Below are positions 8,207-21,166 of a stretch of 64,000 nt of DNA, in pieces. The translations under genes were made by a program, and so were the position numbers. The stretch is from Paraburkholderia panacisoli (GTDB taxonomy: Bacteria > Pseudomonadota > Gammaproteobacteria > Burkholderiales > Burkholderiaceae): positions 248,001 to 312,000 of the forward strand of contig NZ_VTUZ01000006.1 of NCBI RefSeq assembly GCF_008369935.1, written 5' to 3'. Under the pieces are notes generated by a model. The model made no database searches. It was given only the letters and a program-made list of their open reading frames with translations, and had not been told where the DNA came from. Position 1 is the first letter of the stretch; each line of letters starts with the position of its first letter.

Positions 8207-9412
8207 TCAGACCGAGCTGATCACTGCTTGCCGTCCGGCTTCAATCTGCCCGTCGACAAAGTCCGCCCAAGCCTGAACGATTCGACGCTGCTGCGCCACG
8301 TCATCCTCTTGGTGTGGGTTTTGCGCCTCGAGCGCCGACGCGCTGTCGAGTGCAACATCTCGCTGCGCGACCTCGCGCAAATGGGTCCACGCCGTGCGCC
8401 GGAAGTCATGCAGCACGAAATGCTCGACCTCCAGTCCGAGTGCCTTGACCGCCTGGTTCAGCGTACTTTTCGCAATGGACCGGTCGTCGCCCCTCACGCT
8501 CGGGAAGACGTAGTTCCGGCTCGCCTTCGCGCGGTGAAGCTCGCGCAGCATCGAGACCGCCTGGTGCGAAAGATAAACGACGCGGTCCCGATCGGCGTTC
8601 AGACGCGCGGCGGGAATCGTCCAGACCGCGTGGTCCAGATCAAATTCCGCCCACGCCGACTCGACCAGGTCCGACTTGCGCACCATCGTCAGCACCAGTA
8701 GATGCAGCGCCAGCTTCAACGGCCGGCGAATGCTCGACGCGTCGATCGCGTGCAGCATGGTGCCGATCTCTTCGCCGGAGAGCACGCGGGTGCGGCTGTC
8801 GAAGGTGGCGATGGAGCGCGCCGGCACGACCTCGGCGGGATTGCTGTTGGCGAGCTGCCGGGCGATCAGATACACATAGAGCCGTTTGACCACGTTGCGC
8901 GTGTGCAGCGCCATTTTCGGGGACCCACGGTTTTTGATCCGCTCGCAGATCGCGACGATGTCGTCGGGGGTCACGGCGTTGATCGGTTTGCCGCCGATCG
9001 CGGGCAACACGTCCTTGTCGAGGGCGCGGCGGGTCGTGCGGCGATATTCGTCCGACTTGCCGGCCATGGCTGTGGCGAGATAGAGCTCGGCCGCTTCGCG
9101 CAGAACGTCCGCGTTGCTTTCGGCGCCGCGATCGCGCCGCGCGGTGGCGACCGGCGAGATGCCCTGCGCGACCATCTCCACATACTTCTGCGCCTTGGCC
9201 CGCGCAACGCGCAGCGAGATCATCCGGTAGTCGCCGATGGTTGCGAGCGGCTGGCGTTTGCCGTTCAGCGTATAGCGGAAGCGCCAGACTTTCGTGCCGG
9301 TCGTCATGACTTCGATCACGAGGCCGTTGCCGTCGGCGACGCAATAGCGAGCTGCACGCGGCTCGAGTGCGCGGATTTGGGATTCGGTGAGGGGGACGGC
9401 TAAGCGGGGCAT
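8207..9412 (-). CDS. Phage-type tyrosine recombinase, probably inactive
   Basis: 401 residues resembling P4/CP4-type integrases. An N-terminal arm-binding domain (YCVADGNGLVIEVMTTGTKVWRFRY; GDYRMISLRVARAKA) is followed by a SAM-like core-binding domain and a catalytic domain. The first catalytic Arg (LTMVRKSDL) and the HxxR box (HDFRRTAW) are present. The β-hairpin Lys position reads ARLNADRDRVV, and after HDFRR no tyrosine is found before the end; the usual second His box and YxxR region are replaced by about 35 unrelated residues before QRRIVQAWADFVDG. Without Lys and Tyr the enzyme should not recombine DNA. It may be a decayed island integrase. TGTGTACCAA flanks the gene at 8141 and 9463. 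Confidence 0.75.
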   Translation of the reverse strand: MPRLAVPLTESQIRALEPRAARYCVADGNGLVIEVMTTGTKVWRFRYTLNGKRQPLATIGDYRMISLRVARAKAQKYVEMVAQGISPVATARRDRGAESNADVLREAAELYLATAMAGKSDEYRRTTRRALDKDVLPAIGGKPINAVTPDDIVAICERIKNRGSPKMALHTRNVVKRLYVYLIARQLANSNPAEVVPARSIATFDSRTRVLSGEEIGTMLHAIDASSIRRPLKLALHLLVLTMVRKSDLVESAWAEFDLDHAVWTIPAARLNADRDRVVYLSHQAVSMLRELHRAKASRNYVFPSVRGDDRSIAKSTLNQAVKALGLEVEHFVLHDFRRTAWTHLREVAQRDVALDSASALEAQNPHQEDDVAQQRRIVQAWADFVDGQIEAGRQAVISSV

Positions 9413-9586
9413 GCTCGGATCGTTGGTGCGCGGACAGCGGCGATTTTAAACCTTGCGCGTGCTGTGTACCAAAGACTTATGGCTTTTTGTGCTCACAGTG
9501 GCGGAAGAGCGGCGCGGCGACGGTAGTGATGAGACGCGATGCAAGCCTTATCTGGCAGCCATCCTCGCCCGATTCTGAATTCGCGT

Positions 9587-10981
<1,395 letters not shown>

Positions 10982-11347
10982 GAAAATGTGGCAAAAGCGG
11001 AGAGAAGGGCGGGACAGCCGGTCGATGCAGCGCGAGGCATTGTAACGCGGGTGCCTACCGCAACCGCTTCGGAGCATCGGAACCCAGGTTTGTCGCCGCA
11101 TTGTCGGGACAAATCGGATTTATCTCAAATAAGCTAGGATTGCTACTGCAATATCTCGGAATAAATAGGACGAGATAAGACAACCAGCGCGCGAAGAAGC
11201 CAGCCAGACAAAGAAAAAACGGAAGAAATCAAATTCCCGAAAACGCTTTGCCCGACGCGCACGGCAAGCTAAAACTATCTCAAATACGCTAAGACTAAGC
11301 TTGTCAGGTTGTCAACTGGTTGGACGCTGAATTGCACAATCTGGCCC
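10982..11347. promoter_or_regulatory. Divergent spacer with repeated candidate operators
   Basis: 366 bases between mnmE (minus) and the HTH gene (plus). Two 20-mers match at 17 of 20 positions in the same orientation: TATCTCAAATAAGCTAGGAT (11121-11140) and TATCTCAAATACGCTAAGAC (11276-11295). Between them is an inverted pair ATCTCG...CGAGAT (about 11153-11177). The right-hand copy is about 50 bases before the HTH start and the left copy faces mnmE. They are plausible autoregulatory sites for the HTH protein. Confidence 0.4.
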
Positions 11348-11752
11348 ATGCCAACCGACAAAGAAAAAGCCGCCTTCGCCAAACGGTTGAAGGATCTGCT
11401 GGAGCCGCTCAAGATTCGCGGCGGGACCAAACTCGCCGAGCAATTCAATCTGCGCTATCACGGCGAGCGTCCCGTTACGCCGCAAACCGCGCACAAGTGG
11501 CTCACCGGCACGACGATCCCGAAGCCGGACAAGCTGCGCACGTTAGCCGAATGGCTGAACGTCAAGGAGCATTGGCTTCATTACGGACCGCCACCGGGTT
11601 CGAGCAGCAGACCGCTGGCGCGCGGCGAGAAATATCCACCCACGCCGGAGACGATTGAACTCGCTTCCAAGATCGCGTCGCTGATGCCAAAAGACCGCAA
11701 CCTCGTCGAGGAGATGATCGAGCGTTTTTACGGCGAGGACACTGAAGAGTAG
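11348..11752 (+). CDS. Small XRE/Cro-like helix-turn-helix regulator
   Basis: 134 residues. The N-terminal half resembles a Cro/CI-type DNA-binding domain (KRLKDLLEPLKIRGGTKLAEQF; VTPQTAHKWLTGTTIPKPDKL; TLAEWLNVKEHWLHYG). The C-terminus has ELASKIASLMPKDRNLVEEMIERFYG. Many phage and chromosomal regulators share this plan; targets are unknown. The ATG at 11348 starts at the predicted domain; an in-frame start 39 bases upstream adds an implausible extension. The upstream repeats may be its own operators. It interrupts the usual yidC-mnmE adjacency and reads against both, suggesting a later insertion. Confidence 0.75.
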   Translation: MPTDKEKAAFAKRLKDLLEPLKIRGGTKLAEQFNLRYHGERPVTPQTAHKWLTGTTIPKPDKLRTLAEWLNVKEHWLHYGPPPGSSSRPLARGEKYPPTPETIELASKIASLMPKDRNLVEEMIERFYGEDTEE

Positions 11753-11785
11753 TTGAGGCGGCAGCCCGGATTCGAGCGCCCATAG

Positions 11786-11823
11786 AAAAAGCCGTCCGGT
11801 TTGCACCGGGCGGCTTTTTTGTC
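11786..11823. terminator. Rho-independent terminator, HTH gene and yidC
   Basis: The stem AAAAAGCCGTCCGGT / CACCGGGCGGCTTTTTT (11786-11820) has A-rich and T-rich flanks on opposite sides. It lies between the convergent HTH gene and yidC and can act in both directions. Confidence 0.85.
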
Positions 11824-11895
11824 GCTGCACTGTCAGCCAGCGTCGGCTTGCGTCAGACGGGAGGCGGCTTTGCCGCCCGCCGCCTCGTACAAGAC

Positions 11896-13554
11896 TCAGG
11901 CCGGCTTCACCTTCGTCTTGCCCATCATTCGCGTGATGTAGTACTGCTGCGCGATCGACAGCACGTTGTTCACGACGTAGTACAGCACCAGACCGGCCGG
12001 GAAGAAGAAGAACATGACCGAGAACGCGATCGGCATGAACATCATCATCTTCGCTTGAACCGGGTCCGGCGGCGTCGGGTTCAGCTTGGTCTGCAGGAAC
12101 ATCGAGACGGCCATCAGCACCGGCAGGATGAAGAACGGGTCCTGCTGCGAGAGATCGTGAATCCACAGAATCCACGGCGCGCCGCGCATTTCCACCGACG
12201 ACAGCAGCACCCAGTACAGCGAGATGAACACCGGAATCTGGATCACGACCGGCAGACAGCCGCCGAACGGATTGACCTTCTCGGTCTTGTACAGCTCCAT
12301 CAGCGCCGCGTTCATCTTTTGCGGATCGCCCTTGAAGCGCTCGCGCAGCGCCTGCATGCGCGGCGTGATCGCCTTCATGCGCGCCATCGACTTGTAACTC
12401 GCGGCCGACAGCGGGAAGAACACCGCCTTGATCAGCACCGTGAGCAGCACGATCGACCAGCCCCAGTTGCCGACATAGCTATGGATCTTCTCGAGCAGCC
12501 AGAACAGCGGCTTCGCGATGATCGTGACCCAGCCGTAGTCCTTCACCAGTTCCAGACCCGGCGCGATGCCTTCGAGCATGCGCTCTTCTTCCGGACCGGC
12601 GAACAGGCGCGCCGACACGCTGACGGTCTGGCCCGGCGCGATGGTCGGCAGCGGTTGCTTGACGCCCACGCGGTACAGCGACGGATCGATCTTCTCGACG
12701 TAGATGTCGCGCTTCGCACCTTGCTGCGGGATCCAGGCCGACGCGAAGTAATGCTGGACCATCGCGATCCAGCCGTTGTCGGCCGAGGTTGCGTAATCCT
12801 GCTTGTTCTTGTCGATGTCGCCGAACGTCATCTTCTGGAAGTGATGCTGGTCGGTGTAGACAGCCGGTCCGATGAACGTGTGCGAGAAGCGCGGCGTTTC
12901 CACCGGCTGGTCGTCACGCACCAGTTCCATGTAGACCGACGGCGACACCGGCGTCGTGCCGACGTTCTGGATCTTCGTGTCGACGCCGATCACGTAGCTG
13001 CCGCGGGTGAACGTGTAGGTCTTGATGACCTTCACGCCACCTTTTTCCGGCGACTCGAAGCTCAGGCTGAACGATTTTTCGTCGCCCTTCAGTTCGGTCT
13101 GCTGGTTCGGCATCAGCGTGAACACGTCGTTGTGGTTCGGGAAATCGCCGCCGAGCAGACCCGTGCGGGCCAGATACGTGTGATTGTCGGTGCGGTCGAA
13201 CAGCGTGATCACCAGATCAGGCGTCTTGCCGTCGCCCTGCTTGACGAGCGACAGCCGCGACAATGTGCCACCGCGCGTATCGATCTCACCGGTGTAGACG
13301 TCGGTGGAGAACTTCACGAGCTGCGATTGCGCTGCGCCCGGCGCGTTGCCGGGCGCGGCTGCGTGGGTGGCCGGCAGATCGGCCGGCTGGGTTCCCGGCG
13401 TCGTGGTTCCCGGTGCGGCGCTACCGACGGTCTTGGTCGGCGTGGCGCTCGGGAAGAACATCGACGGGCGTCCGTGGTCGCGTTGCCAGTTGTCGAACAG
13501 CATGACAGCTGACATGAAAAAGATGACCCATAGGACGGTGCGTTTGATATCCAT
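11896..13554 (-). CDS. yidC: Membrane protein insertase YidC
   Basis: 552 residues. YidC inserts and folds inner-membrane proteins, alone or with SecYEG. An N-terminal helix ([23 protein letters not shown]) is followed by a Pro/Thr/Ala-rich linker and a large periplasmic β domain (about 75-340). The conserved five-helix insertase core follows ([63 protein letters not shown]). Length and order are normal for Gram-negatives. It lies 30 bases downstream of yidD. Confidence 0.97.
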   Translation of the reverse strand: MDIKRTVLWVIFFMSAVMLFDNWQRDHGRPSMFFPSATPTKTVGSAAPGTTTPGTQPADLPATHAAAPGNAPGAAQSQLVKFSTDVYTGEIDTRGGTLSRLSLVKQGDGKTPDLVITLFDRTDNHTYLARTGLLGGDFPNHNDVFTLMPNQQTELKGDEKSFSLSFESPEKGGVKVIKTYTFTRGSYVIGVDTKIQNVGTTPVSPSVYMELVRDDQPVETPRFSHTFIGPAVYTDQHHFQKMTFGDIDKNKQDYATSADNGWIAMVQHYFASAWIPQQGAKRDIYVEKIDPSLYRVGVKQPLPTIAPGQTVSVSARLFAGPEEERMLEGIAPGLELVKDYGWVTIIAKPLFWLLEKIHSYVGNWGWSIVLLTVLIKAVFFPLSAASYKSMARMKAITPRMQALRERFKGDPQKMNAALMELYKTEKVNPFGGCLPVVIQIPVFISLYWVLLSSVEMRGAPWILWIHDLSQQDPFFILPVLMAVSMFLQTKLNPTPPDPVQAKMMMFMPIAFSVMFFFFPAGLVLYYVVNNVLSIAQQYYITRMMGKTKVKPA

Positions 13555-13584
13555 GCGTTGTCTCAGTGTCGATGGAACGGCGCG

Positions 13585-13815
13585 TCAGCGCTTTTCAGAA
13601 GTGGGAGGCGGGACGAGATCGATGCCGCCCGCGGAAAACGGGTGACAGCGGCAAATACGCCTGGCGGCGAGATAAGTCCCGCGCGCGGCGCCATGATACT
13701 GGATTGCTTCGCGCGCGTAATCAGAGCAGGAAGGGTAAAAACGGCACCGGTTGCCGAGCATTGGGCTCACGGCAAGCTTGTAAAAACGCAATAAAGCGAT
13801 GAGTACCGTTTGCAT
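13585..13815 (-). CDS. yidD: Membrane protein insertion efficiency factor YidD
   Basis: 76 residues: [20 protein letters not shown], then the conserved Cys-bearing core [15 protein letters not shown] and [16 protein letters not shown]. YidD is a small inner-membrane-associated protein that assists YidC-dependent insertion. The ATG at 13815 matches the family start. It lies between rnpA and yidC, as in most proteobacteria. Confidence 0.93.
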   Translation of the reverse strand: MQTVLIALLRFYKLAVSPMLGNRCRFYPSCSDYAREAIQYHGAARGTYLAARRICRCHPFSAGGIDLVPPPTSEKR

Positions 13816-13930
13816 GGCAGGTGCGGCCGGACAGCGCCGCGCAACGTGGAGTACCGGGTGACGCCCGCGCAGCCCGGCTGCCAAAGCTGCCTGAACTGCC
13901 AAAACTCGAATACGGGCGGTCACTTGAGCG

Positions 13931-14410
13931 TCATTCCGTCTTGGGCGCTTCCGCGGGCGGCGCCTCGCGACGGACAATTTCGCGCGCTGCCTTGTCGAGC
14001 AGCGCCTCGATTTCGCTGCGGCACAACGCCTTCAACGGCGGTGACGAAGCGCTCGGCAAAGCCTTCTTGTCGAAACGCGTGTGCAAACGCAGCAGCACAT
14101 CCCAACCGCCGAACTCCGCGCGACGCAGCCGGAAAGCTTCACGCGCGATTCGACGCACCAGATTACGCGTGGCCGCGCGCGGCGCATACTTCTTGCCGAT
14201 TACGAGGCCCAAGCGAGCTTCATTGCCGGTGGGCCGGCCGTACACCACGAAGTGCGCGGTGCGGCGCCACGGGCGCAAACGAAAAACGGATGAAAATTCA
14301 TCCGTTTTCAGCAGCCTTGCGGCTTTGGGGAAGGCGGCTTGCGCTCGCAACGGAACCGAGCCCTGTTGCTGCGCCCCTGCCGCTCCCGCTTCGCCGCGGG
14401 CTTCGGTCAC
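13931..14410 (-). CDS. rnpA: Ribonuclease P protein component RnpA
   Basis: RnpA is the protein subunit of RNase P, which matures tRNA 5' ends. The core is clear: [16 protein letters not shown], then [27 protein letters not shown], the family RNR-type RNA-binding motif. No ATG lies close to the domain. The only in-frame ATG (14488) would put the start inside rpmH. A GTG at 14408-14410 gives 159 residues and starts just after the rpmH stop; a TTG slightly upstream is also possible. The N-terminal Gly/Ala/Gln-rich stretch is not conserved in the family, so the start is uncertain. Confidence 0.9.
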   Translation of the reverse strand: MTEARGEAGAAGAQQQGSVPLRAQAAFPKAARLLKTDEFSSVFRLRPWRRTAHFVVYGRPTGNEARLGLVIGKKYAPRAATRNLVRRIAREAFRLRRAEFGGWDVLLRLHTRFDKKALPSASSPPLKALCRSEIEALLDKAAREIVRREAPPAEAPKTE

Positions 14411-14429
14411 AGCGCGCAATCCGCTCGCC

Positions 14430-14564
14430 TTAGATGGCGAGGCGCTTGCGGCCCTTCGCGCGGCGTGCGTTGATGACCTTGCGGCCACCTGCGGTCTTCA
14501 TGCGAACGCGAAAGCCGTGGGTGCGCTTGCGACGGGTGACGGAAGGTTGGTAAGTACGTTTCAT
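14430..14564 (-). CDS. rpmH: 50S ribosomal protein L34
   Basis: 44 residues, [20 protein letters not shown] ... KGRKRLAI, the exact family length. L34 is a basic large-subunit protein. It is first in the rpmH-rnpA-yidD-yidC block and divergent from dnaA. Confidence 0.97.
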
Positions 14565-14949
14565 GTTGCTCTCACTTGATCGAAAAAAAACCGCGCGATC
14601 ATCGCTGAAAGCGCAATGGCCGGAGGTTTACTCTGAATTGGTTTTCGCGGAACCCGCTATTTAAACCGCTTTTCCGTTGGCCGTCAATAGTTTAGCCTGG
14701 TTCGGCCGCAAGCCGGACTTTGTTCGCCAGATGATCAGTCCCTGTGGATAACTCCCTTGCCGGTCCGTTTTGGCGTTAGAATCTCGCCTTACTTCCCAAA
14801 AATGCTGCACGCCGCTCCGGCTCGCTTGCCCCGCAAACCCTTGTGGCACAGGCGCCTGGGGCCGTTACGCCTGGCTGCTCAGGGCCTTGTTGCGTGCGCG
14901 CGACAAGGGCAGCGGCGACCGCCGTGCACACCATAACGACAGCAACTCG
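14565..14949. promoter_or_regulatory. rpmH/dnaA divergent promoter region with a DnaA box
   Basis: 385 bases with no gene. A perfect DnaA box (TGTGGATAA, complement of TTATCCACA) lies at 14743-14751. A candidate −10 TAGAAT lies at 14777-14782, so the box would sit at or just upstream of the −35 region. That placement fits autorepression of dnaA. The left part holds the rpmH promoter and is AT-richer near 14580-14600. Confidence 0.6.
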
Positions 14950-16527
14950 ATGAACGATTTCTGGCAACACTGTTCCGCATTGCTGGAGCGTGAGCTCACG
15001 CCCCAGCAGTACGTGACGTGGATCAAACCGTTGGCCCCGGTCGCCTTCGACGCCGCTGCGAACACACTTAGCATCGCTGCGCCGAACCGCTTCAAGCTCG
15101 ACTGGGTCAAGAGCCAGTTCTCCGGCCGCATCGCGGATATGGCCCGCGATTTCTGGCACGCGCCGGTCGACGTGCAATTCGTACTGGACCCGAAAGCAGG
15201 CATGCGCGCCCCGGTGGCGTCGTCGCCAGCGCCGGCGCGTCCTGCTTCGGCCGCGCCAATGGGCGGCCATGCCGGTGGGGGCGCCGCGGTCGACGCGGCC
15301 GTGGGCGCCGTGCAAGCGGCGCAGATGGCGCGCGCCAACCAGGCGATGGCCGCGCAAAACGCGCACGCCCGCGCGGCGGCCGAAGATGCCGCCGACCTCG
15401 ATCTGCCGAGCCTCGACGCGAACGAAGCTGCGGCCGCACGCCGCACCTGGCGTCCGGGCCAGAGCGCGGGCTCGAACAGCAGCGGCGAAAATGACTCGAT
15501 GTACGAGCGTTCGAAGCTGAACCCTGTGCTGACGTTCGACAACTTCGTGACCGGTAAGGCCAACCAGCTCGCGCGCGCCGCGGCGATTCAGGTTGCGGAC
15601 AATCCGGGCATCTCGTACAACCCGCTGTTCCTGTATGGCGGCGTGGGTCTGGGCAAGACCCACCTGATCCACGCGATCGGCAACCAGCTTTTGATGGACA
15701 AGGCCGGCGCGCGGATTCGCTACATTCACGCGGAACAGTATGTGTCCGACGTGGTGAAGGCCTACCAGCGCAAGGCATTCGACGACTTCAAGCGCTACTA
15801 CCACTCGCTCGACCTGCTGCTGATCGACGATATTCAGTTCTTTTCCGGCAAGTCGCGCACACAAGAGGAATTCTTCTACGCGTTCGAGGCGCTGGTCGCG
15901 AACAAGGCGCAGGTGATCATCACCAGTGATACGTATCCGAAGGAAATCTCGGGTATCGACGACCGCCTGATCTCGCGCTTCGACTCCGGCCTGACGGTCG
16001 CGATCGAGCCGCCCGAGCTGGAAATGCGCGTCGCGATTCTGATGCGCAAGGCGCAATCGGAGTTCGTCAGCCTGAATGAGGACGTCGCGTTCTTCGTCGC
16101 CAAGCACTTGCGCTCGAACGTGCGCGAGCTGGAAGGCGCGCTGCGCAAGATCCTCGCGTATTCGAAGTTCCACGGCCGCGAAATCACGATCGAACTGACC
16201 AAAGAAGCGCTGAAAGACCTGCTGACGGTGCAGAACCGGCAGATTTCGGTGGAAAACATCCAGAAGACCGTGGCTGATTTCTACAGCATCAAGGTCGCGG
16301 ACATGTATTCGAAGAAGCGTCCGGCGAACATTGCGCGGCCGCGGCAGATCGCGATGTATCTGGCGAAGGAGCTGACGCAGAAGAGCCTGCCGGAAATCGG
16401 CGAGCTGTTTGGCGGGCGCGACCATACCACCGTGCTGCATGCAGTGCGCAAAATTGCCGACGAGCGCAGCAAGGACGCGCAACTGAACCACGAACTGCAC
16501 GTGCTGGAGCAGACGCTGAAGGGCTGA
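14950..16527 (+). CDS. dnaA: Chromosomal replication initiator DnaA
   Basis: 525 residues. DnaA binds DnaA boxes at oriC, melts the unwinding element and loads DnaB. Domain I begins [21 protein letters not shown]. Domain II is a long Ala-rich linker (about 90-190), longer than in E. coli. The AAA+ domain has GGVGLGKTH (Walker A) and [12 protein letters not shown] (Walker B). Domain IV has the DnaA signature [15 protein letters not shown] near the C-terminus. The start at 14950 begins domain I; the upstream in-frame extension is not conserved. dnaN and gyrB follow in the same direction. Confidence 0.98.
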   Translation: MNDFWQHCSALLERELTPQQYVTWIKPLAPVAFDAAANTLSIAAPNRFKLDWVKSQFSGRIADMARDFWHAPVDVQFVLDPKAGMRAPVASSPAPARPASAAPMGGHAGGGAAVDAAVGAVQAAQMARANQAMAAQNAHARAAAEDAADLDLPSLDANEAAAARRTWRPGQSAGSNSSGENDSMYERSKLNPVLTFDNFVTGKANQLARAAAIQVADNPGISYNPLFLYGGVGLGKTHLIHAIGNQLLMDKAGARIRYIHAEQYVSDVVKAYQRKAFDDFKRYYHSLDLLLIDDIQFFSGKSRTQEEFFYAFEALVANKAQVIITSDTYPKEISGIDDRLISRFDSGLTVAIEPPELEMRVAILMRKAQSEFVSLNEDVAFFVAKHLRSNVRELEGALRKILAYSKFHGREITIELTKEALKDLLTVQNRQISVENIQKTVADFYSIKVADMYSKKRPANIARPRQIAMYLAKELTQKSLPEIGELFGGRDHTTVLHAVRKIADERSKDAQLNHELHVLEQTLKG

Positions 16528-16746
16528 GCGGCCCGGACGGAAAAATCGACCTGTTTATTTTCAAACTCGCCCCCATTTTAGTGAGGCGGTTCCGTTTTCA
16601 GGCACAATACAGGTTTAACCGCCCGGCGGCCGCGGGCGGATTCACGCCGTGACGGGCGCTGCGTGGCGCCGGCGGGGAGCCACGGCTGCGCGCTGGAATG
16701 CTTGCCTGGCAAGGCGTGCAGGCCGTTATATCAACGAAGGAACTCT

Positions 16747-17850
16747 ATGCAACTGGTCAAGACCGAACGCGATAACCTCCTCAGGCCGCTGCAAACTGTG
16801 AGCGGCATCGTCGAACGCCGCCATACGTTGCCGATCCTCGCCAATTTGCTGATTACCAAGAACGGCCCGGACGTGTCGTTCCTGTCGACCGACCTGGAGT
16901 TGCAGATCACCACGCGTGCCGATTTCGGCGTGGGCGGCGATTCGGTGGCGACCACGGTGGCGGCACGCAAGCTCCTCGACATTCTGCGCGCGATGCCCGA
17001 CGGCCAGGTCACGCTCACGCTGAACGACAAGCGTTTGACGGTGCAGTCCGGCAAGAGCCGCTTTGCGCTGCAAACGCTCGCCGCCGACGAATTCCCGACA
17101 GTCGCGCAAGCTAAAGACTACGGCGCGAGCCTGGTGGTTCCGCAGAAGACGTTCCGCCAGTTGCTCGGTATGGTCCATTTTTCGATGGCCCAGCAGGACA
17201 TCCGCTACTACCTGAACGGCATGCTGCTGGTGGTGGACGGCGACCAGTTGATGGCAGTCGCAACCGACGGCCACCGCCTGGCGTTTTCGTCGATGAAGAT
17301 CGAAGGCTCGTTCGCGCGTCAGGAAGTGATCATTCCGCGCAAGACGATTCTGGAATTGCAGCGCCTGCTGGAAGACATCGACGACACGCTGAAGATCGAC
17401 ATCGCGCAAACGCAGGTCAAGTTCACGTTCGGCCAGGTCGAACTGGTGTCGAAGCTGGTGGAAGGCAAATTCCCCGACTTCCAGCGCGTGATTCCGAAGT
17501 CGCACAAGAATCAATTCCTGATTGGCCGCGAAGAATTGCAGCGTTCGCTGCAACGCGCGGCGATCTTGACGTCGGACAAATTCAAGGGCGTGCGCTGCAT
17601 CATCGAGCCGGGCCAGTTGAAGATCATGTCCACCAACGCCGATCAGGAAGAGGCGCAGGAAGAACTGGAAATCGCATACGACGGCGACAGCGTCGACATC
17701 GGATTCAACGTCACGTATCTGCTCGACGTGCTCGCGAACCTGAAGGTCGACATGTTGCAGGTGAGCCTGGGCGACGCCAGCTCCAGCGCGTTGATCACGA
17801 TTCCCGAGAACGACGAATTCAAATACGTGGTGATGCCGATGCGCATCTAA
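16747..17850 (+). CDS. dnaN: DNA polymerase III β subunit (sliding clamp)
   Basis: 367 residues, the normal clamp length, starting MQLVKTERDNLLRPLQTVSG and ending YVVMPMRI. Three clamp folds are recognisable, and the C-terminal M-P-M-R is a family hallmark that lines the peptide-binding groove. As a dimer ring it tethers Pol III and other clients. GAAGGA lies just upstream of the ATG at 16747, which decides the start over a longer frame. It lies 219 bases after dnaA. Confidence 0.98.
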   Translation: MQLVKTERDNLLRPLQTVSGIVERRHTLPILANLLITKNGPDVSFLSTDLELQITTRADFGVGGDSVATTVAARKLLDILRAMPDGQVTLTLNDKRLTVQSGKSRFALQTLAADEFPTVAQAKDYGASLVVPQKTFRQLLGMVHFSMAQQDIRYYLNGMLLVVDGDQLMAVATDGHRLAFSSMKIEGSFARQEVIIPRKTILELQRLLEDIDDTLKIDIAQTQVKFTFGQVELVSKLVEGKFPDFQRVIPKSHKNQFLIGREELQRSLQRAAILTSDKFKGVRCIIEPGQLKIMSTNADQEEAQEELEIAYDGDSVDIGFNVTYLLDVLANLKVDMLQVSLGDASSSALITIPENDEFKYVVMPMRI

Positions 17851-17871
17851 CGCGTCCAACACCAATAACAC

Positions 17872-17906
17872 ACCAAGGGGCGCAGCGCCCCTTTGGCGTT
17901 TTTATG
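17872..17906 (+). terminator. Possible terminator after dnaN
   Basis: Inverted repeat AAGGGGCGC / GCGCCCCTTT (17876-17894) with a short loop, followed by GGCGTTTTT. It lies 22 bases after the dnaN stop and 57 bases before gyrB. The T-run is offset, so termination may be partial. Confidence 0.5.
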
Positions 17907-17915
17907 GCGATTTGA

Positions 17916-20435
<2,520 letters not shown>

Positions 20436-20814
20436 GTGGGTAGTTTTTCCCTAGGGCGCCGGAGTAATCGCGACTGGCCTGCCTTATGTGAAAGCAGCCT
20501 CAGCATTTTGATTTGCGGCCTTTTAGGCGCGGCGGGGTGAGTGTCCCAGTCACTCGCTCCCATCGATAAATTCGGACGGGTTACGAGCTTTTTGCTTGTA
20601 ACCCTTTTTGTTTTCTGAAGCCTACCTCCTGACAAAATTGACCAGTTAGCCGACGGGATGGCGTTACGCGAGTAGGCCAAAAAAATCTGTCGGTACGTTC
20701 GCAGTACGAATCGAACTTCGTCGTCAATTAGACTCAGATCATCTAGCTCCGCATAGTCGCGCGGGTCAAAGCAGGCATTCTTGTGTTCATACAGGAATGC
20801 ACGGCGTTGGCCGC
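20436..20814. other. gyrB-oriC spacer
   Basis: No convincing complete gene. It contains the gyrB terminator. On the minus strand at about 20640-20790 is a stretch reading like real protein (DPRDYAELDDLSLIDDEVRF... LRTYRQIFLAYSRNAIP) but without a credible start or end. It may be a remnant. Confidence 0.4.
20578..20609 (+). terminator. Rho-independent terminator downstream of gyrB
   Basis: GGGTTACGAGC (20578-20588) pairs with GCTTGTAACCC (20594-20604) around a 5-base T loop, followed by TTTTT. It is a strong hairpin 143 bases after the gyrB stop and would shield the putative origin from gyrB transcription. Confidence 0.8.
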
Positions 20815-21130
20815 CGAAAACTCCCCACACGATCCGCCACACCCCAAAACTTATCCACACCCTCCTCTGGATAACTCTTGTAAAGACCCCCTGGCACCTT
20901 GTGCACGAAACCTTGATAAACCCACCGTCCAACCTGGCGGCAGAAAAGTTTTCCCAGGCTCCGCTCGCCTGTCCGCCTGCGCTCCCACGGGTTATCGATT
21001 CCGCAGTCCCTTGATCCGTAAACGAAGTTCCAAGTTATCCACAGCCAGGAGCGATGCTTGTTAACTATTACTACGTATACATATACAAAGACTATAAAAA
21101 CCAGAGAGGCACCCATAAAGCGCGCTGCGT
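20815..21130. other. Putative chromosomal origin of replication (oriC)
   Basis: Gene-free region after gyrB. Perfect DnaA boxes TTATCCACA lie at 20851-20859 and 21035-21043. A one-mismatch box in the opposite orientation (complement TTATCCAGA) lies at 20866-20874, and weaker matches near 20914 and 20992. A strongly AT-rich stretch (about 21059-21101, with TACGTATACATATAC) adjoins the right-hand box and could be the unwinding element. Genes on either side diverge (gyrB leftward neighbour on plus, araC-type gene on minus). The assignment is inference from motif clustering; strand-skew inversion was not computed. Confidence 0.65.
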
Positions 21131-21166
21131 ATACGTGCGCAACCACACGCAAAACTCACCAAGCGA

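Noticed and set aside
11848..13512. 554-codon plus-strand frame opposite yidC
   Set aside because: Shadow of yidC; no recognisable motifs.
14776..16500. 574-codon minus-strand frame opposite dnaA
   Set aside because: Shadow of dnaA.
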